A stretch of 64,000 nt of DNA from Isoetes taiwanensis. Lineage: Eukaryota; Streptophyta; Lycopodiopsida; Isoetales; Isoetaceae. Each line of letters opens with the position of its first letter. The first letter of the stretch is position 1. This document shows, one piece after another, positions 47,955 through 59,215 of the stretch. The notes under the pieces were generated by a model that saw nothing but the letters and a program-made list of their open reading frames with translations, had not been told where the DNA came from and searched no databases. The position numbers were made by a program, and so were the translations under genes. Location of the stretch: positions 1 to 64,000 of the forward strand of contig JAJEKV010000180.1 of the NCBI GenBank assembly GCA_021234155.1. Direction: 5' to 3'.

Positions 47955-48449
47955 TTTGAAATGTTTGTTTGGCGCCTAGTGCATGTATTGCCTTGGATTC
48001 AATCATTTCGAAGGCTGCAACAACCCGATTCCTCACGCCACCCCCATTCCATTCCAATTTCCTCATGCCACCCGTCCCATTCCAATCTCCACCGAACCGA
48101 TTTCTAAACCCACGACCCACCCGCGCCTTTCACGGAAGCACCGCGGCTATGGCGCTTAATCCGGTTCGGATCAATCCGGTTCATACCTTCAATCATTTAA
48201 TTTGGAAGCAAATCACCTAAAATCTCAAACCGAACCTGGTGTAAGAGAAAGAGAACTCCGAACAAGAACGGGATCATAAAAGGCGCCAAAGGAAAAGACA
48301 AAAGAATTAGCAAAAATTGCATCAGCCGAGGGGAGGATCCACGAGCGGCCTCTACTAGGCGTCGGATGGTATTAAAATTGTTATCTTCATTTCATAGCAC
48401 CACTAAAGGCTTGTCTATATAAGAAAGAGGTTTTACTAGATTTTCTGCA

Positions 48450-51400
48450 GGGATGACACAATGGACAACGTGCTTGGCGAAGAGCTGAAAGATTTGCAAG
48501 CCAAGAGCATTGTGGTCGACAACCTCGGGGCTTCCATTCAACTTGTGAAGAAGTCTAACAAATGACAGTTTTAGCAGCCAAGAGTAGTTGCCTTGCTATG
48601 GCCGTAAGAGGAAGCATTAATCTAGAAAGTGCTAATCCCGATTGCTTTCGGGGTTTTGGTAAACTGCTGGGTGTTCATCCTATTAATCTTACCAAAGCAA
48701 AATTGAAGAGGGAAGAGATAGATTGCAAAGGGGGGAAATGGGTTTTGTACAAAAGAGTTAGAAGAGCAGATGCTTCCCAATTCTGTCATAGAACTTGTGC
48801 GGCAATTTTGGACCCCAAAACAATAGGGTCTCTCAAATGCAAAGGATGTTAAGTTCAGAAGATTGGAACGAAATGTAAGAGAGGATCATGCCACTCACTA
48901 TCTGGAGGAATCACAGGTTATTTCATTTCTTCATCTTCACCACATTTTTTATTGTTAATGTGGTATGTGGTATGTGGTTAGTGATTGCTTGTGATATGTG
49001 GTTGCTGTGGTAAGGCACGTGGTGTGAAATAAATGCTGTCAATGCCTAGTGTGGTGAATAACATGATGTAAAATACATGCTGTAATATATGCTATGTGGT
49101 GCCTAGTGTGGTGAAAAATATGGTGTAAAATAAATGCTCTAAATATAAGCTTTGTGGTGCCTAGTGTGGTGAATAACATGGTGTAAAATAAATCTTTGTA
49201 ATATATGCTATGTGGTCCCTAGTGTGGTGAATAACATGGTGTGGTGCCTAGTGTGGTGCCTAGTGTGGTGCCTAGGTGTGGTGCCTAGTGTGGTGAAAAA
49301 TATGATGTAAAGTAAATGCTGTAATATATTCTATGTGGTGCCTAGTGTGGTGAATAACGAGGTGTAAGATGAATATCCATGTAATATATGCTATGTGGTG
49401 CCTAGTGTGGTGAAAAATATGGTGTACAATAAATTATGTAATATATGCGTTGTGGTGCCTAGTGTGGTGAATAAGGAGGTGTAAGATGAATATCATGTAA
49501 TATATGCTATGTGGTGCCTAGTGTGGTGGAAAATGTAGTGTGCAATAAATATCTTTGATCACCTTGTTATCTTCCTTGCGGTTGCAATTGTTCAGAAATT
49601 CAAGGCGGAACATCCTAGTGTTATGATCAAGCAGAGGGATGTTTGAAAAGTTTGAAACCATGGTTTGTTGTAAAATTAAAGGACTTCAATAGCATTCTTC
49701 TTTGTATATACCATGTTAGAATGAAGATGCTAATAGATGGCTTCAATAGTATGAGAATTAAGCACCCAAAAAGCTGCAAATGCACTTATCGACTTTGGGT
49801 CGACATATATGGTGAATCTGCATGCCCTCACGAATACAAAATAAGTAGCACAAGAAGTCCATGTGGCGGGGAATTTTATGTGAGAAAACTAGCTTCCAAC
49901 CTTACCATAAGAGGGAATGCATTTTGGGTGAGTGTAAAGAGTGTGGGATTAAGAAGTTCCCTATCTGCCCACATGAACAATCTAGTGATAGTGGCATGGT
50001 GAAGTGGGAATACCTAGACTATGAAAAAGCGTATTCGTGAGATGGCAAAGAAGAAGTCTAAGCTCGTTCACCAACACAATGAAACGCAAGTCTTCCATTG
50101 GTGAACAAAATATTGGAGAAGCTTCCAAAATTTCCTTTACACAACTTCGGATATAAGTGGCGTGCCAAGCCATTAAAAGAACTCCTTGATAACTTGCCTG
50201 GAGATGCTTACCTATCCGTGGTTGACTTCGTAGAGAATTATACTTTTAAGGAGCAGAATGAAGTTCAGTCCATGCGCTGGGTCAACGACCAGATAACTAT
50301 ATTTGTTCAAATAACCTATCGAGGTTGATCCACGCATGAACACCATTGAGAAGGAAACACACTACTATGTGTCGGATGATAGGGAACATGACACACTTTT
50401 TGTTCAACATTATTTTATGAAACATTTTGAGTACTTAAAGCGAAAAGGCAATGTCCCCAAACAACACTATGTATTTTCGGATGGTGTCTTTGCATCACAA
50501 TTCAAAGCGGCCGGATCATTTTATTTTGTTGGAAGGTACGGTTGTGATCTGAGAGGTCAACATGATGTGGAACTTCTTTGGATCAAACCATGGAAAAGGT
50601 GAACATGATGGGAAGGCGGCCAGAATTGAAAAGATGGATACGAGGTCTCTGGCTTAAACATCCCGACATTAAACTAGATAATGCCCATGATGTGGTGAAA
50701 ATTGCGAGAAATAATTTCAATGTGGTACATCCGAAAGTGGACCTGAAAATGGAAGAAAAGTTCTGAGATACTTAAGGAAATAAAACACGAGGATATCAAC
50801 AGGGAAAAAGGCTTGGGGTGCGAGAGACAATTCCGAAACCGGGCAAATTCATTCATCCATGGATTCAAAGACGAAATCCAACACAACTACATACCGAAAA
50901 GCTATCATGTTTTTGCAAAGAATTGTTTGGATGGAAAATGGGACATCTGTGAGAACAAATTGTATGTAGATGAATGGGACCTTGTAGTCGTTGAACCATC
51001 CTCCAATGTTCATGCGGATGTGGAAGAGACCCGCAAGTCTACCAGGCCACTATACTCAACCTTGGCAAATGTACTTGCGAAGCACTTAGAGAAGGAGATA
51101 GCTTTGCGGTTCTTTGCACCTAAAGGAACGAGGAGGATTACGTATTTGGATGTTGCTATGCACCAAGCCAAAATTTGAAGTTGAAAATGACTTCAAGCAG
51201 AACGGAAACTTGTTTATGAGAGGTGAAACCATTGTGGAGGGCATTTACTATAGAAAGAAGCCTCGGTCAAAGGTGATGTATGAGTTGTTGACAAACGAGC
51301 CAAAGTCACTTGTATTCTCTACTCAAATTTGTGCTATTCGAGTTCCCATGCAGCAGATCAAGAAAGGTGCTCGAACTGTTTACAGGCTAGACCAGGCAGA

Positions 51401-51470
51401 TGAGGAAAAGATTCTAGAAAACTTGCCCGAGGTTTTATCTGATGAAGATAGCATGTCTGATGAAGAATAG
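48450..51470 (+). pseudogene. Transposase-like protein of the large TIR element, decayed
   Basis: Ordered blocks of one long protein family are seen on the plus strand. An amino-terminal part (48562-48852) ends in KRVRRADASQFCHRTC. Next come CIYHVRMKML (about 49704), CKECG...CPHE near 49940-49975, FGYKWRAKPL (50146), YLSVVDFVENYTFKEQNEVQ (50209-50268), HYYVSDDREHDTLFVQHYF (50360-50416), YVFSDGVFASQFK (50470-50508) and NFFG...GKGEHDG (about 50571-50610). The end is IYYRKKPRSKVMYELL and an acidic tail (LPEVLSDEDSMSDEE) before a stop at 51468. The spaced Asp motifs (VDF, SDD, SDG, HDG) suggest an RNase H-fold (DDE-type) enzyme. The family is common in plant and animal genomes, usually unnamed. 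Several frameshifts and a minisatellite between the first two blocks show that this copy is dead. Confidence 0.75.
48960..49545 (+). repeat. Minisatellite with two alternating unit types
   Basis: About nine units of roughly 57-60 bp are centred on TGTGGTGCCTAGTGTGGTG. Units alternate between GAATAAC(A/G)(T/A)GG and GAAAAATATGG after the core, giving a ~118-bp higher-order repeat. In the middle (49240-49290) the core itself is expanded four times (GTGGTGCCTA). Confidence 0.9.
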
Positions 51471-51478
51471 CTGAACAC

Positions 51479-52934
51479 ATTCTTACAGGTTAGGAAATGA
51501 TTCAGAAATTTTGAATATGTTGTTGTGTCTTGCCTTGTTTGGGAATAATATAAGAAACTCAATTCCATGCTCAATTGTATTTTGATGTCCCTTGTTTCAA
51601 TGTAATATGTTTGCTTCTGATGTAATATATAATTGTATATTGATGTTTCTGATGTAACATGCCCCAGGTTCACCACATGTGTTTCACCACATGTGGTGAC
51701 ACATGTGTTTCACCACATTGTCATGAATCTTTGAATACATCAATTTCTTCTGGAGATTTGAACTCCACCAGAGTGTTGCTCTGGTCAGCCAGAAAAGTCT
51801 ATTGTATACAATAGTATACAACAATGTACATTAGAGTGTCAATGAAAGAATAGGTTACAAGAATAACCTCTTTGGTTACAATAATACAAACATGTAATTA
51901 CAAGTAAAGATCTATTGATCTATCAACCTCAGCTTCATTACTACAGCAACTGTGCTTCACAACATCAATCATCATTCTGCGCATGTCCAACAGCTCGCAA
52001 CTAGAAATTGGTACACCCTGCAACAAACATATCATGCCTCACATTGGATGAGTAATACCTTCAAATTTACGAACTCACCTTGCATTGGGATAGTATGTCC
52101 AAGTCTCCCATTACTGCAGCCACAACTTTCTTTACAAAGACACATATAGCGAGGGCCACCACGACCAAAGAATCGACCGAGAGGGGGAACTTGTAATTTT
52201 CTTGTGGCGCACTTTTATGGTGCTTGGGAATTTTGTGTTTGCATCCTCAACAAAACTCATGACAGGGCTCCGGAGCCCTTGTAAATTTCTAGGTCACAAA
52301 ATGGTACACACACCGACATTTAACCGGGTGACCTCCAAGACCTACAATGACATATACCGTCCAGTCTTTGCCGATAACATCTTTGGCGAGAATGGTACAT
52401 TCCGAAATTGCAAGTTGAGGGTTCAACAGGTTTGTCCTTTGAAGCAAGCTCGTTCGACAAGAAATGTGTAAATGAGCGGATCCATGAAATGGAACCTCTG
52501 TTCCATGTCATGCTTGATGCGTAATTGGTGCATACACCGCCAAAGTCCAAGGTTTGGTAAAACAAGATGATGTAAGAAACAAATGTAAGACTTCAAATTT
52601 GAGTTGTTTATATTAAATTACTAACCTCATGAAGAAATGGACTATCCCCACACCGAACCAATCCCTACTTTTCTCCAATATTCTCGATTGCCTCTTGATC
52701 AAGCACAAGAGGCTCCTAGCCATCCTTTAAACACTTCAAGTGGTAAGTGTTACGGTCGGATGTGCGCTCTTAACACCGCAGTCCTCGTCTTTGGTGGTGT
52801 AAGTTTACATTCAAAGAAATGGAAGATCATTGAAAACCTTGAGGAACATTGCCAAGAAATGAACAATTGAAGTAAAACTTTGTTTATATTAAAAAGTCAA
52901 GAGAGGTTACATCATATACACAATAATACTATTT
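51479..52934. other. Element interior without assigned gene
   Basis: It includes a palindromic cluster of CACCACATGTG(G) at 51669-51718, then sequence with protein-like but unassigned frames on both strands around 52.15-52.56 kb and 52.63-52.87 kb. Confidence 0.4.
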
Positions 52935-54008
52935 CTAGGCTTTAGTTCTATGTTTTTTCATCATATTAATACAAATTTGACTCTCAGTGTCAAACATATT
53001 CAGCATTTTGTTGCTTTCGACATAACTTTGCACATTCCCTGCCTTCAGCAACCCCTGAAGCCAAACCTTTAGATCATTCATGAGGAAATTGCCATCTACT
53101 CTCGTCGGGGCTCCGGTTTGTTTGGGACGGATCATGGTGTTTAAGCGCATTGAGGTACCCTTTGTATCTGGCTTGTCATCAATGAGAAGCACGTTCTCTT
53201 TTGTGAAACACGGAAATTAAAATCAGAGACCTTTTTCAGGTGCTTCAAAAAAATTGGCTTTTTACTGTTAAATAAATTTGTGTTGGTACACTGATCCTGA
53301 CTCCATATGAACTTGAATTTGTCCTTGTGTTTCATCAATGCTCCCTTAACTATGACTCTCAAGTTTTGAGCTGCAGTTGGACCAAAGTGCTATATGAAAA
53401 TTACATTTGCACCAATCAATGAACTCGGCCCGGCTGGTCTAGTTACTACCCACTTGGTTCTCGTTAAGTGTGATCAACTTAACATCATCTTCTTTGGCGG
53501 TGGGTATGGACTCACTCTTGTCATAGCTTCTACCCGAACTCCATTGTAGTAAAAACAAAGCGAGGATTGGGCTTAACCTTGTAGTCTTACGCATGGACGA
53601 GTTGGTGCGGGGGCGAAACTTCGCCCGGCATCTCTTCTTCGCGGTATCGGAAACTTCGGCCGGAAATCTCTTCGATGCGGGGCTGGAAACTTCGCGCTTG
53701 AATGTCTTGGAGGTGTCTTTTTGCTTGGAATTACGCTCTTGCTTTTTCTCCGAGACACTTCCACCGCAAAAATTTAACAGATTCGTAACTATATGGGTCA
53801 AATTAAAAAGAAGACAGGGCACAAAAGGTTGAAAGTTACCTTGTGACTTACATTCACCAAACGATTTGTTCGGATCATAACCCGATGCATCCGCTGATTT
53901 GGCGATTGGTGTGGAGCATGACTTAATGCATCTGGCGATCTGGCGATTGTTGTCCAGCTTGAGCACCCATCGAGCTTGACTTGATGCACCCTCTTGATTT
54001 GTTGACAT
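52935..54008 (-). pseudogene. FCP1-like (HAD) phosphatase domain protein, decayed
   Basis: FCP1/SCP-like enzymes are Asp-based phosphatases, many acting on the RNA polymerase II tail. The minus strand gives a basic, Ser/Lys/Arg-rich amino part (SPASKRFPAEVSDTAKKRCR), then VKLITLNENQV, where the family has a KLIVLDLNGV-type strand. After an in-frame TAG at 53439 it reads RAEFIDWCKCNFHIALW. One frame over come KFKFIWSQDQCT (about 53312-53277) and KKPIFLKHLKKV, then back in frame LLIDDKPD (about 53189-53166), LQGLLKAGNVQSYVE and a stop. These follow the family order closely. The nucleophile Asp position appears to be Asn, and frameshifts are present, so this copy is not active. It lies inside the TIR element, opposite to the transposase-like gene, and may be captured host sequence or an original element gene. 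Confidence 0.72.
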
Positions 54009-54377
54009 CTACCGATTTGTCCGACTTCCGTAACTCCGATGCATCTTCCGATTTGAAGTTTCTATCTGTGTCTAATGCTTTCGAAGGGGTGTGAGTGTCT
54101 TGTCCCCCTACACAAAGTAGGGATGAAGAAGTAAGCTACATATCCCAATTGCATCAAACAAGACTTGGTTACCTTTGAGGGTAGAAAATAATTCCCTTTT
54201 GGTGTGCTAGATGGACTCACATAGTCATTGCCACCAGTATGAACAGTTAGACCTGAATTAGTAAACGCGGCACCATGCTCTCAAAACCCGGAATTGAATC
54301 ACAATTGATTGTAACTATGCTTTGGTTTTTTTAACTAAGCTCCAGACTTTTTTACTCTCTTTACGATGTTCCTGTTT

Positions 54378-54712
54378 TTTATATATCTAAAGTGTCCCCT
54401 AAACGAGCGGCGATCTCATCCTGGGGGCACTTTAGATACACAAAAAAAAGAGAAGAAGCAAAAGAGACTAAGCCAGCCAGATCTTGTTTTATGTCGGGCT
54501 TACTCCTTTTTCGAAGTTTCTCGATTGATGTATCTAATTAAGCCACCGAGTGAGCGATGTCATCCTAGGGGCAAATTAGATACAACAAACAGAAAACGAA
54601 GGAGACTAAGCCAGGCTTACTCTCTTTTCGAGTTTCCTGCTTGATGTATCTGATTTGCCACCTAAAATGAGTGAGCGACCTCATCCTAGGGGGCAAATTA
54701 GACACATCAAAC
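54378..54712. repeat. Three tandem hairpin units
   Basis: Each unit has arms of 16-20 nt around a ~25-nt loop: TATCTAAAGTGTCCCC / GGGGGCACTTTAGATA (54384-54438), TGTATCTAATTA.GCC / GGGGCAAATTAGATACA (54529-54584), and TGATGTATCTGATTTGCC / GGGGGCAAATTAGACACATCA (54642-54709). Each loop contains GAG(T/C)G(A/G)(G)CGA(T/C)...TCATCCTAGG. Units are separated by GAGACTAAGCCAG and a second short inverted pair (AAGCCAG/GGCTTACTC). The period shortens from about 145 to 120 bp. Confidence 0.85.
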
Positions 54713-55615
54713 AGGACAAACGAAAGAGACTAAGCCAGGGTGAAAGATTAGGAAGTCCACTAATCCTAATTGGCATCTGTCCCTTACATCAGGCCCTTAG
54801 CATGTAAACTAAGCTACCTATAAGTGCTCACCTGTAAGTGCCTCAATAGCTTGAAGTTGCTTTTGATCCTCCCTACTCACACCTAAGGCTTGTACCCATG
54901 TTTGAGAAAATTCATGACAAAGAATTTTCAATGTAATGTTGATTACAAATCCCGCAAAGTGAACGCAAATTTGTCAATGAGAATACAATTATACTAAGCA
55001 CTTCAGGAATTTTGTTATGAAGTACCTCAAGAGGCCGAAAGGACATGGAAGATGGTATTGGTGACCGCATTCAAAGAATCAAAGTTGGTAGTGGTTTCCC
55101 CATCCACTGGAGGATCTTGCCACAGAATGGACAGCCACTACCATAATCTTCAGCCTTATCAAGGTCTGGAAGTAGTGGATCCAAGACAAATAAAGGAAGA
55201 CGGTCCTTGCAAGACAGAAACCTCTCTAACCTTGGTTCCAAAGACTTTCAATCTTTGTTGTGTCTGCCTTCCTCGGGTCGACAGCCAGATTAAGCTCCTC
55301 GATTTTTTGTCCGCTCAAGTTACGGTAGTTCCTTAAGCTCGACCTCGATCTTGGCATATAGCCCGAATACCGCCCCACATCGACTTGGTTTATCCTTAAT
55401 CATTCTTTCCCCATTTTTTAAATCTTTATTCATCTTCTGGCCGGAACTCAAGTTGTTTGAACCTTCATTTGTAGCACCTGCGGGCTTTGATCACAAGTTT
55501 GCAACCTTGCCTTACACAATCAATCACCGATCTTGTAGAGTTGATCCATTCTCCCAAAGTGTCCTGTTGAATTCAACCGAAAGTAATCCAAGGTTAGTAC
55601 CACATGACACAACAG

Positions 55616-55990
55616 GCACCACTTTACACACCACAAATTCTATCATGACAAACTTTGCACCACAAATGGCATCATATTCACCACATGTGGTACGGCATGT
55701 GGCATGTGGCACCAAATCGTGCCACATGCCACACCACATATGGCACCACAATGCACCCAAGGCACCACATATGGCAATCCATTGCTTCGCACCACAAATG
55801 GCGCCAAAGACACCACATGTGGTGCAAAATGTGGATCCATAGTGGTGCCACATTAGACACCACATGTGGCACCACAACGCACGAAGGCACCACATCCGGC
55901 AGCATCCACCACCCCATATGTGGCGGATATAGCGTGGTGCAATATTTAGCGCAGCGAGCTGGCACCACATATGGCGCACAATCCACCATT
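55616..55990 (-). repeat. GGCACCAC / CACATGTGG motif array
   Basis: About fifteen copies of (G/T)GCACCACA or CCACATGTGG/CCACATATGG lie at irregular 15-35-bp spacing. In reverse complement the core reads GTGGTGCCATATGTGGTG, nearly the same as the left array core GTGGTGCCTAGTGTGGTG, so the two arrays face each other inside the element. Frames here are repeat artefacts (Trp/Cys/His-rich). Confidence 0.85.
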
Positions 55991-57176
55991 CACAAGTATC
56001 ACCATATCTAACATCACATATGACACTAAGTATAGAAACATATGGAAGCCAATTCACTATTCGAGGAAAAAGGTACCACGTTTGGTACTATATGTGACAC
56101 TACATATGCTACAAACTACATTATTAACATATAATTGGCACCATATGACTGTCCCCAGAACACATTTGGAGCTACATACTATCGTGGAACTGAAATTATC
56201 CACCACAACTCGAAACTAGCAAAGACAAATTTCCTACACATAACTTACAACACATCCAAATGAAGAAGTAAGTGGTGTACCCGATTGTTCAAGCTTGCTA
56301 GACCTTCTTTGGAAAATAACAGTTCCTATATTAAATTGCATCATATGGTGGTTCCGAAGAAGAGGGTTGAAAAGTACCTATTTTTTCGATGATTTTCCCA
56401 GAGATTCTTCTTCTGACTTGAGGAGGCTTGAATTGTGGCCTAGTCATTTCAAGAGAGGAAGCATCATCCGTGGCATGTTGCTCGCTTCCTCACTATTTGA
56501 AATGCTTGCATTCTTCCTCTTACGCTGGGACGGGAGAGGCTTCGGACTCTTTTTCTCTTAATCTGTTGCCGAAAACTCAACCGGTTTATTTCTTTTCCTT
56601 TTTGTGTGAAGGTAATACGCAAATGACCATAGTCCGTGAGGCTATGCCTCCCCGTGCACACTTCCCGCCTGTGATTTTTTTAAAAGGCACACATATATTC
56701 ATTATACCTCTCCTTGCTCGATTCTTCAACCTTTGCATGATGAAACAAAACAATATTCTAAACAACAGAATCATGGGCATCCCCGAATCTAGAATGCAAC
56801 CCACACAAAGTGGATTTTCCTAATACTTTCTGTCCCCAAACGGACTCGATTTCTTCTTGTGTGGCATAATGCTTTTCTTGCCTGTACATTTCCTTGTAGG
56901 TGTATCCTGTGGCATTCAAGTCCCAGTATGATCGAGCCATTTCGTGATCGATCTTCTTGCCGAAATCGAAAATGGTCTTGCCGGATTAAGGGAGCGTGAT
57001 CAGAGTTTTTGAGGGAAAATGAAAATTCAGAATCAGAAATGGTCTTGCCGGATTAAGGGAGCGTGATCAGAGTTTTTGAGGGAAAATGACCGTGTACATT
57101 GCTGAATAAGCCTGAATAAGACTGAAAGGACAAAATTTTGAATAAGTAATCATGTGTATTTTTGAAAAAATAACTG
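55991..57176. other. Element right interior, unassigned
   Basis: A minus-strand block ending near 56940-56770 reads MARSYWDLNATGYTYKEMYR then EEIESVWGQKVLG, which looks like real protein sequence, but I know no family. Plus-strand frames at 56.3-56.8 kb overlap it antisense. Confidence 0.35.
56970..57088. repeat. 67-bp tandem duplication
   Basis: AAATGGTCTTGCCGGATTAA through GAGTTTTTGAGGGAAAATGA occurs at 56970 and again at 57037. No mismatch is seen over the ~52 bases compared, so it is recent relative to the rest of the element. Confidence 0.9.
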
Positions 57177-57275
57177 CCTCTCCCACTACAAATTCGGTAG
57201 TTCCCACCACACTTAGCACCCAAAAATGTGGTGCTAAAATGCACGTTTTTGTTCCACTACAACATGCTTTCACCC
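57177..57275 (-). repeat. Right terminal inverted repeat
   Basis: The reverse complement of this segment aligns to 47867-47954. It includes GGGTGAAAGCATGTTGTAGT, AGCACCACATTTTTGGGTGC and GTGTGGTGGGA. The GTGGTG motif of the internal arrays is present here too. Confidence 0.8.
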
Positions 57276-57279
57276 AACT

Positions 57280-58884
57280 TCAAGTTCCCCTTGTCTCACA
57301 CTTGTCGTGTGGGAACATTACTTGCCTCCCTAATGTATCATTAGTTGGAGGTCAACTTTCCTTCATAATATAGCTTGCTTATTCCCGCCTTCGTTCAGTT
57401 CGACCTCGATTCTCTTGACCTTGTGTGGAAACTACGTTCCACACTATTGTCCAGTCTTTTATTCAGTGTCTCGATGCTCCCAGCAGAGATATGATGCGTC
57501 CATTTCCTTACCTTGTACTATGCATGATGGCCATGCATTTGACCAATGTCATTAAGCGTATCTACGTGGCTTTGTGGTCATCTTACTCATGCATATCCTT
57601 GCATCTATATTGCACGCCTTAGGAACAAAGCCTCCATATGAAATGCAACTTATGCGTAATTTTATAACCTATAATAGATCTACGTCCTTATATGCCATTA
57701 TTCTCTAGCTTTCTGTGAATCATACCTCAATTCAAGTAGCAATGGCTATAAAATGCCGGGTCAACATTCTATACCTTCACCACCATTGTCGAAACCTACA
57801 CTTCTAAAATGATCTTTTTAATATACTAGTAATATTGCCCGGCGTTGCCGGGCGTAGTAGCAATATGTTATGTTCTAACATAGGGTTCTTGAGAACATAG
57901 GCGCACAATGATGCCTAGCAATGCCAAACATGAGAAGTTGTGTACGTCATGTGCTGTTGGTCGTGGATAATGCAAATAAACTAACTTCTAAGGTAGTTGT
58001 CTACATTTAACTTTTGGCTTCTAATTAGTAGATGTTATGCTGGGGTCTTGACATGGGTTAGTGGACAACTACATGATAAACTACTATAATTTCCATTTGC
58101 TCAAATTGGATATTGTGAAAAATCTTTGCAATTATGAATTTATCACAACTTTTAATCCAGTTACATCCAACTTCCTATGTCATAGGTAAGTATTGGATTT
58201 GTCACCGTAGAGCTTAATCTAGTTACATTTAGCTTCATGCATGAAGGGACTTAGCAAAAGATAAAGTGCAACGTTAGAAAAAACGATAAGGTTTTTTTTG
58301 TTGCCTGTGTAGAAGTGTCTCGTCTATATAATCGACTAAACAATTCATCTTGTGATCCTGTGATCTACAAATTTTAAGGCGTTGTAACAACTTAAAATTA
58401 GAAAGCAAAACAGAGAATATTGCAGATATCAACATTTGGCTATATAATTTGAGGCAATTTCTAATGATAGCTCTTTTGAAACTTGGTAATATTTATCAAG
58501 GGGGCAATCATTTAAAAGTAAATGTTTGAACATAATGGTGTTGGAATTGTCACATTGTGTTTGCCAAGTTACAACTCACGGTCGAAAAGTAAACAAAGAA
58601 CGTTGCAGATCGAAATATTTAGCTTCAACTTGAAGCAATTTCTAATGATAACCATTTTGAAACTTCATATTAATTATAAAGAGGACCATTTAAAACCAAT
58701 AGTTGAAGAAACAAAATGAGTTTCTTTTTTTCAAATCCTAGATCTATTGGGCATTATTGGGTCCTTTGACCTCCAACCCTAAAAAAATTACAAATTCAAT
58801 AAACCTCTATTGTAAATGGCATATTGTTGTTGGTAACATACATTATCTAGGCAACATATGTTTGTCAAAACGTTTTATATCCAA
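57280..58884. other. Non-coding, with Helitron-like start at 57812
   Basis: TCTTTTTAATATACTAGTAA (57813-57832), preceded by A, leads into a perfect stem GCCCGGC-GTT-GCCGGGC (57837-57853) and AT-rich sequence. It matches the hairpin heads at 9716 and 19985. TC at the start with a nearby G/C hairpin and an A/T target resembles terminal structures of plant Helitrons, though which end it is remains open. Confidence 0.4.
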
Positions 58885-59215
58885 TTGTTGTGCATGCCAA
58901 TGCAAATCAATCGGCCGAAGATGAAGCCTGTTAACCTTATGAAAAGCAATATGCATGTAGCCCAGCCACAACATTCGGATCGATGTGCAACATTTGGAAC
59001 CCCGAGCTTCTTCATCGTGGCATAGGCATGCCGGATTGGAAGGGGCGAAATCAGAAAGGGGCGAAATTGAAACCCTAAGGAAATGTTCCTGATTTTTGGC
59101 AAATCGGAATTGTTTTCCGGCTGCCAAAAAACCCCAAACCATAAGAAATCAAGTTAAAGGAAAAATCTAAAAAGTTTTTGGGGCGCCGGGAAAACCAAAT
59201 TTAAACAATAGATAT
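58885..59215 (-). repeat. 330-bp repeat, copy 1
   Basis: About 98% identical to 62943-63272, with roughly five substitutions and one indel. Copy 1 lies between two related AT-rich repeats (AACATACATTATC(T/G)AGGCAA at 58838 and 59257), so it was inserted into, or carried with, a pre-existing repeat. It lacks the splice donor present at the edge of copy 2. Confidence 0.9.

Larger units (their letters stand above)
47867..57275 (+). mobile_element. ~9.4-kb TIR transposon, decayed, with FCP1-like gene
   Basis: The left end GGGTGAAAGCATGTTGTAGT (from 47867) is matched in reverse complement at the right end (to 57275). Inverted homology continues about 90 bp (GTGGTGGGA, then AATTTGT(G/A)GTG). AACT precedes the left end (47863-47866) and follows the right end (57276-57279), a candidate 4-bp target duplication. 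Inside are a transposase-like relic (plus strand), two facing arrays of GTGGTGCC-type motifs and an FCP1-like phosphatase relic (minus strand). A 4-bp duplication, GGG tips and a DDE-like protein recall the Sola group, but I could not test this. Orientation is set by the transposase-like gene. Confidence 0.75.

Noticed and set aside
48960-49545. Possible CRISPR-like array
   Set aside because: Spacers are not unique: the between-core sequence repeats in two alternating versions, and the window is eukaryotic. It is a minisatellite.
55524-56057. 177-codon minus-strand frame rich in Trp, Cys and His
   Set aside because: It is a readthrough of the GGCACCAC/CCACATGTGG array.
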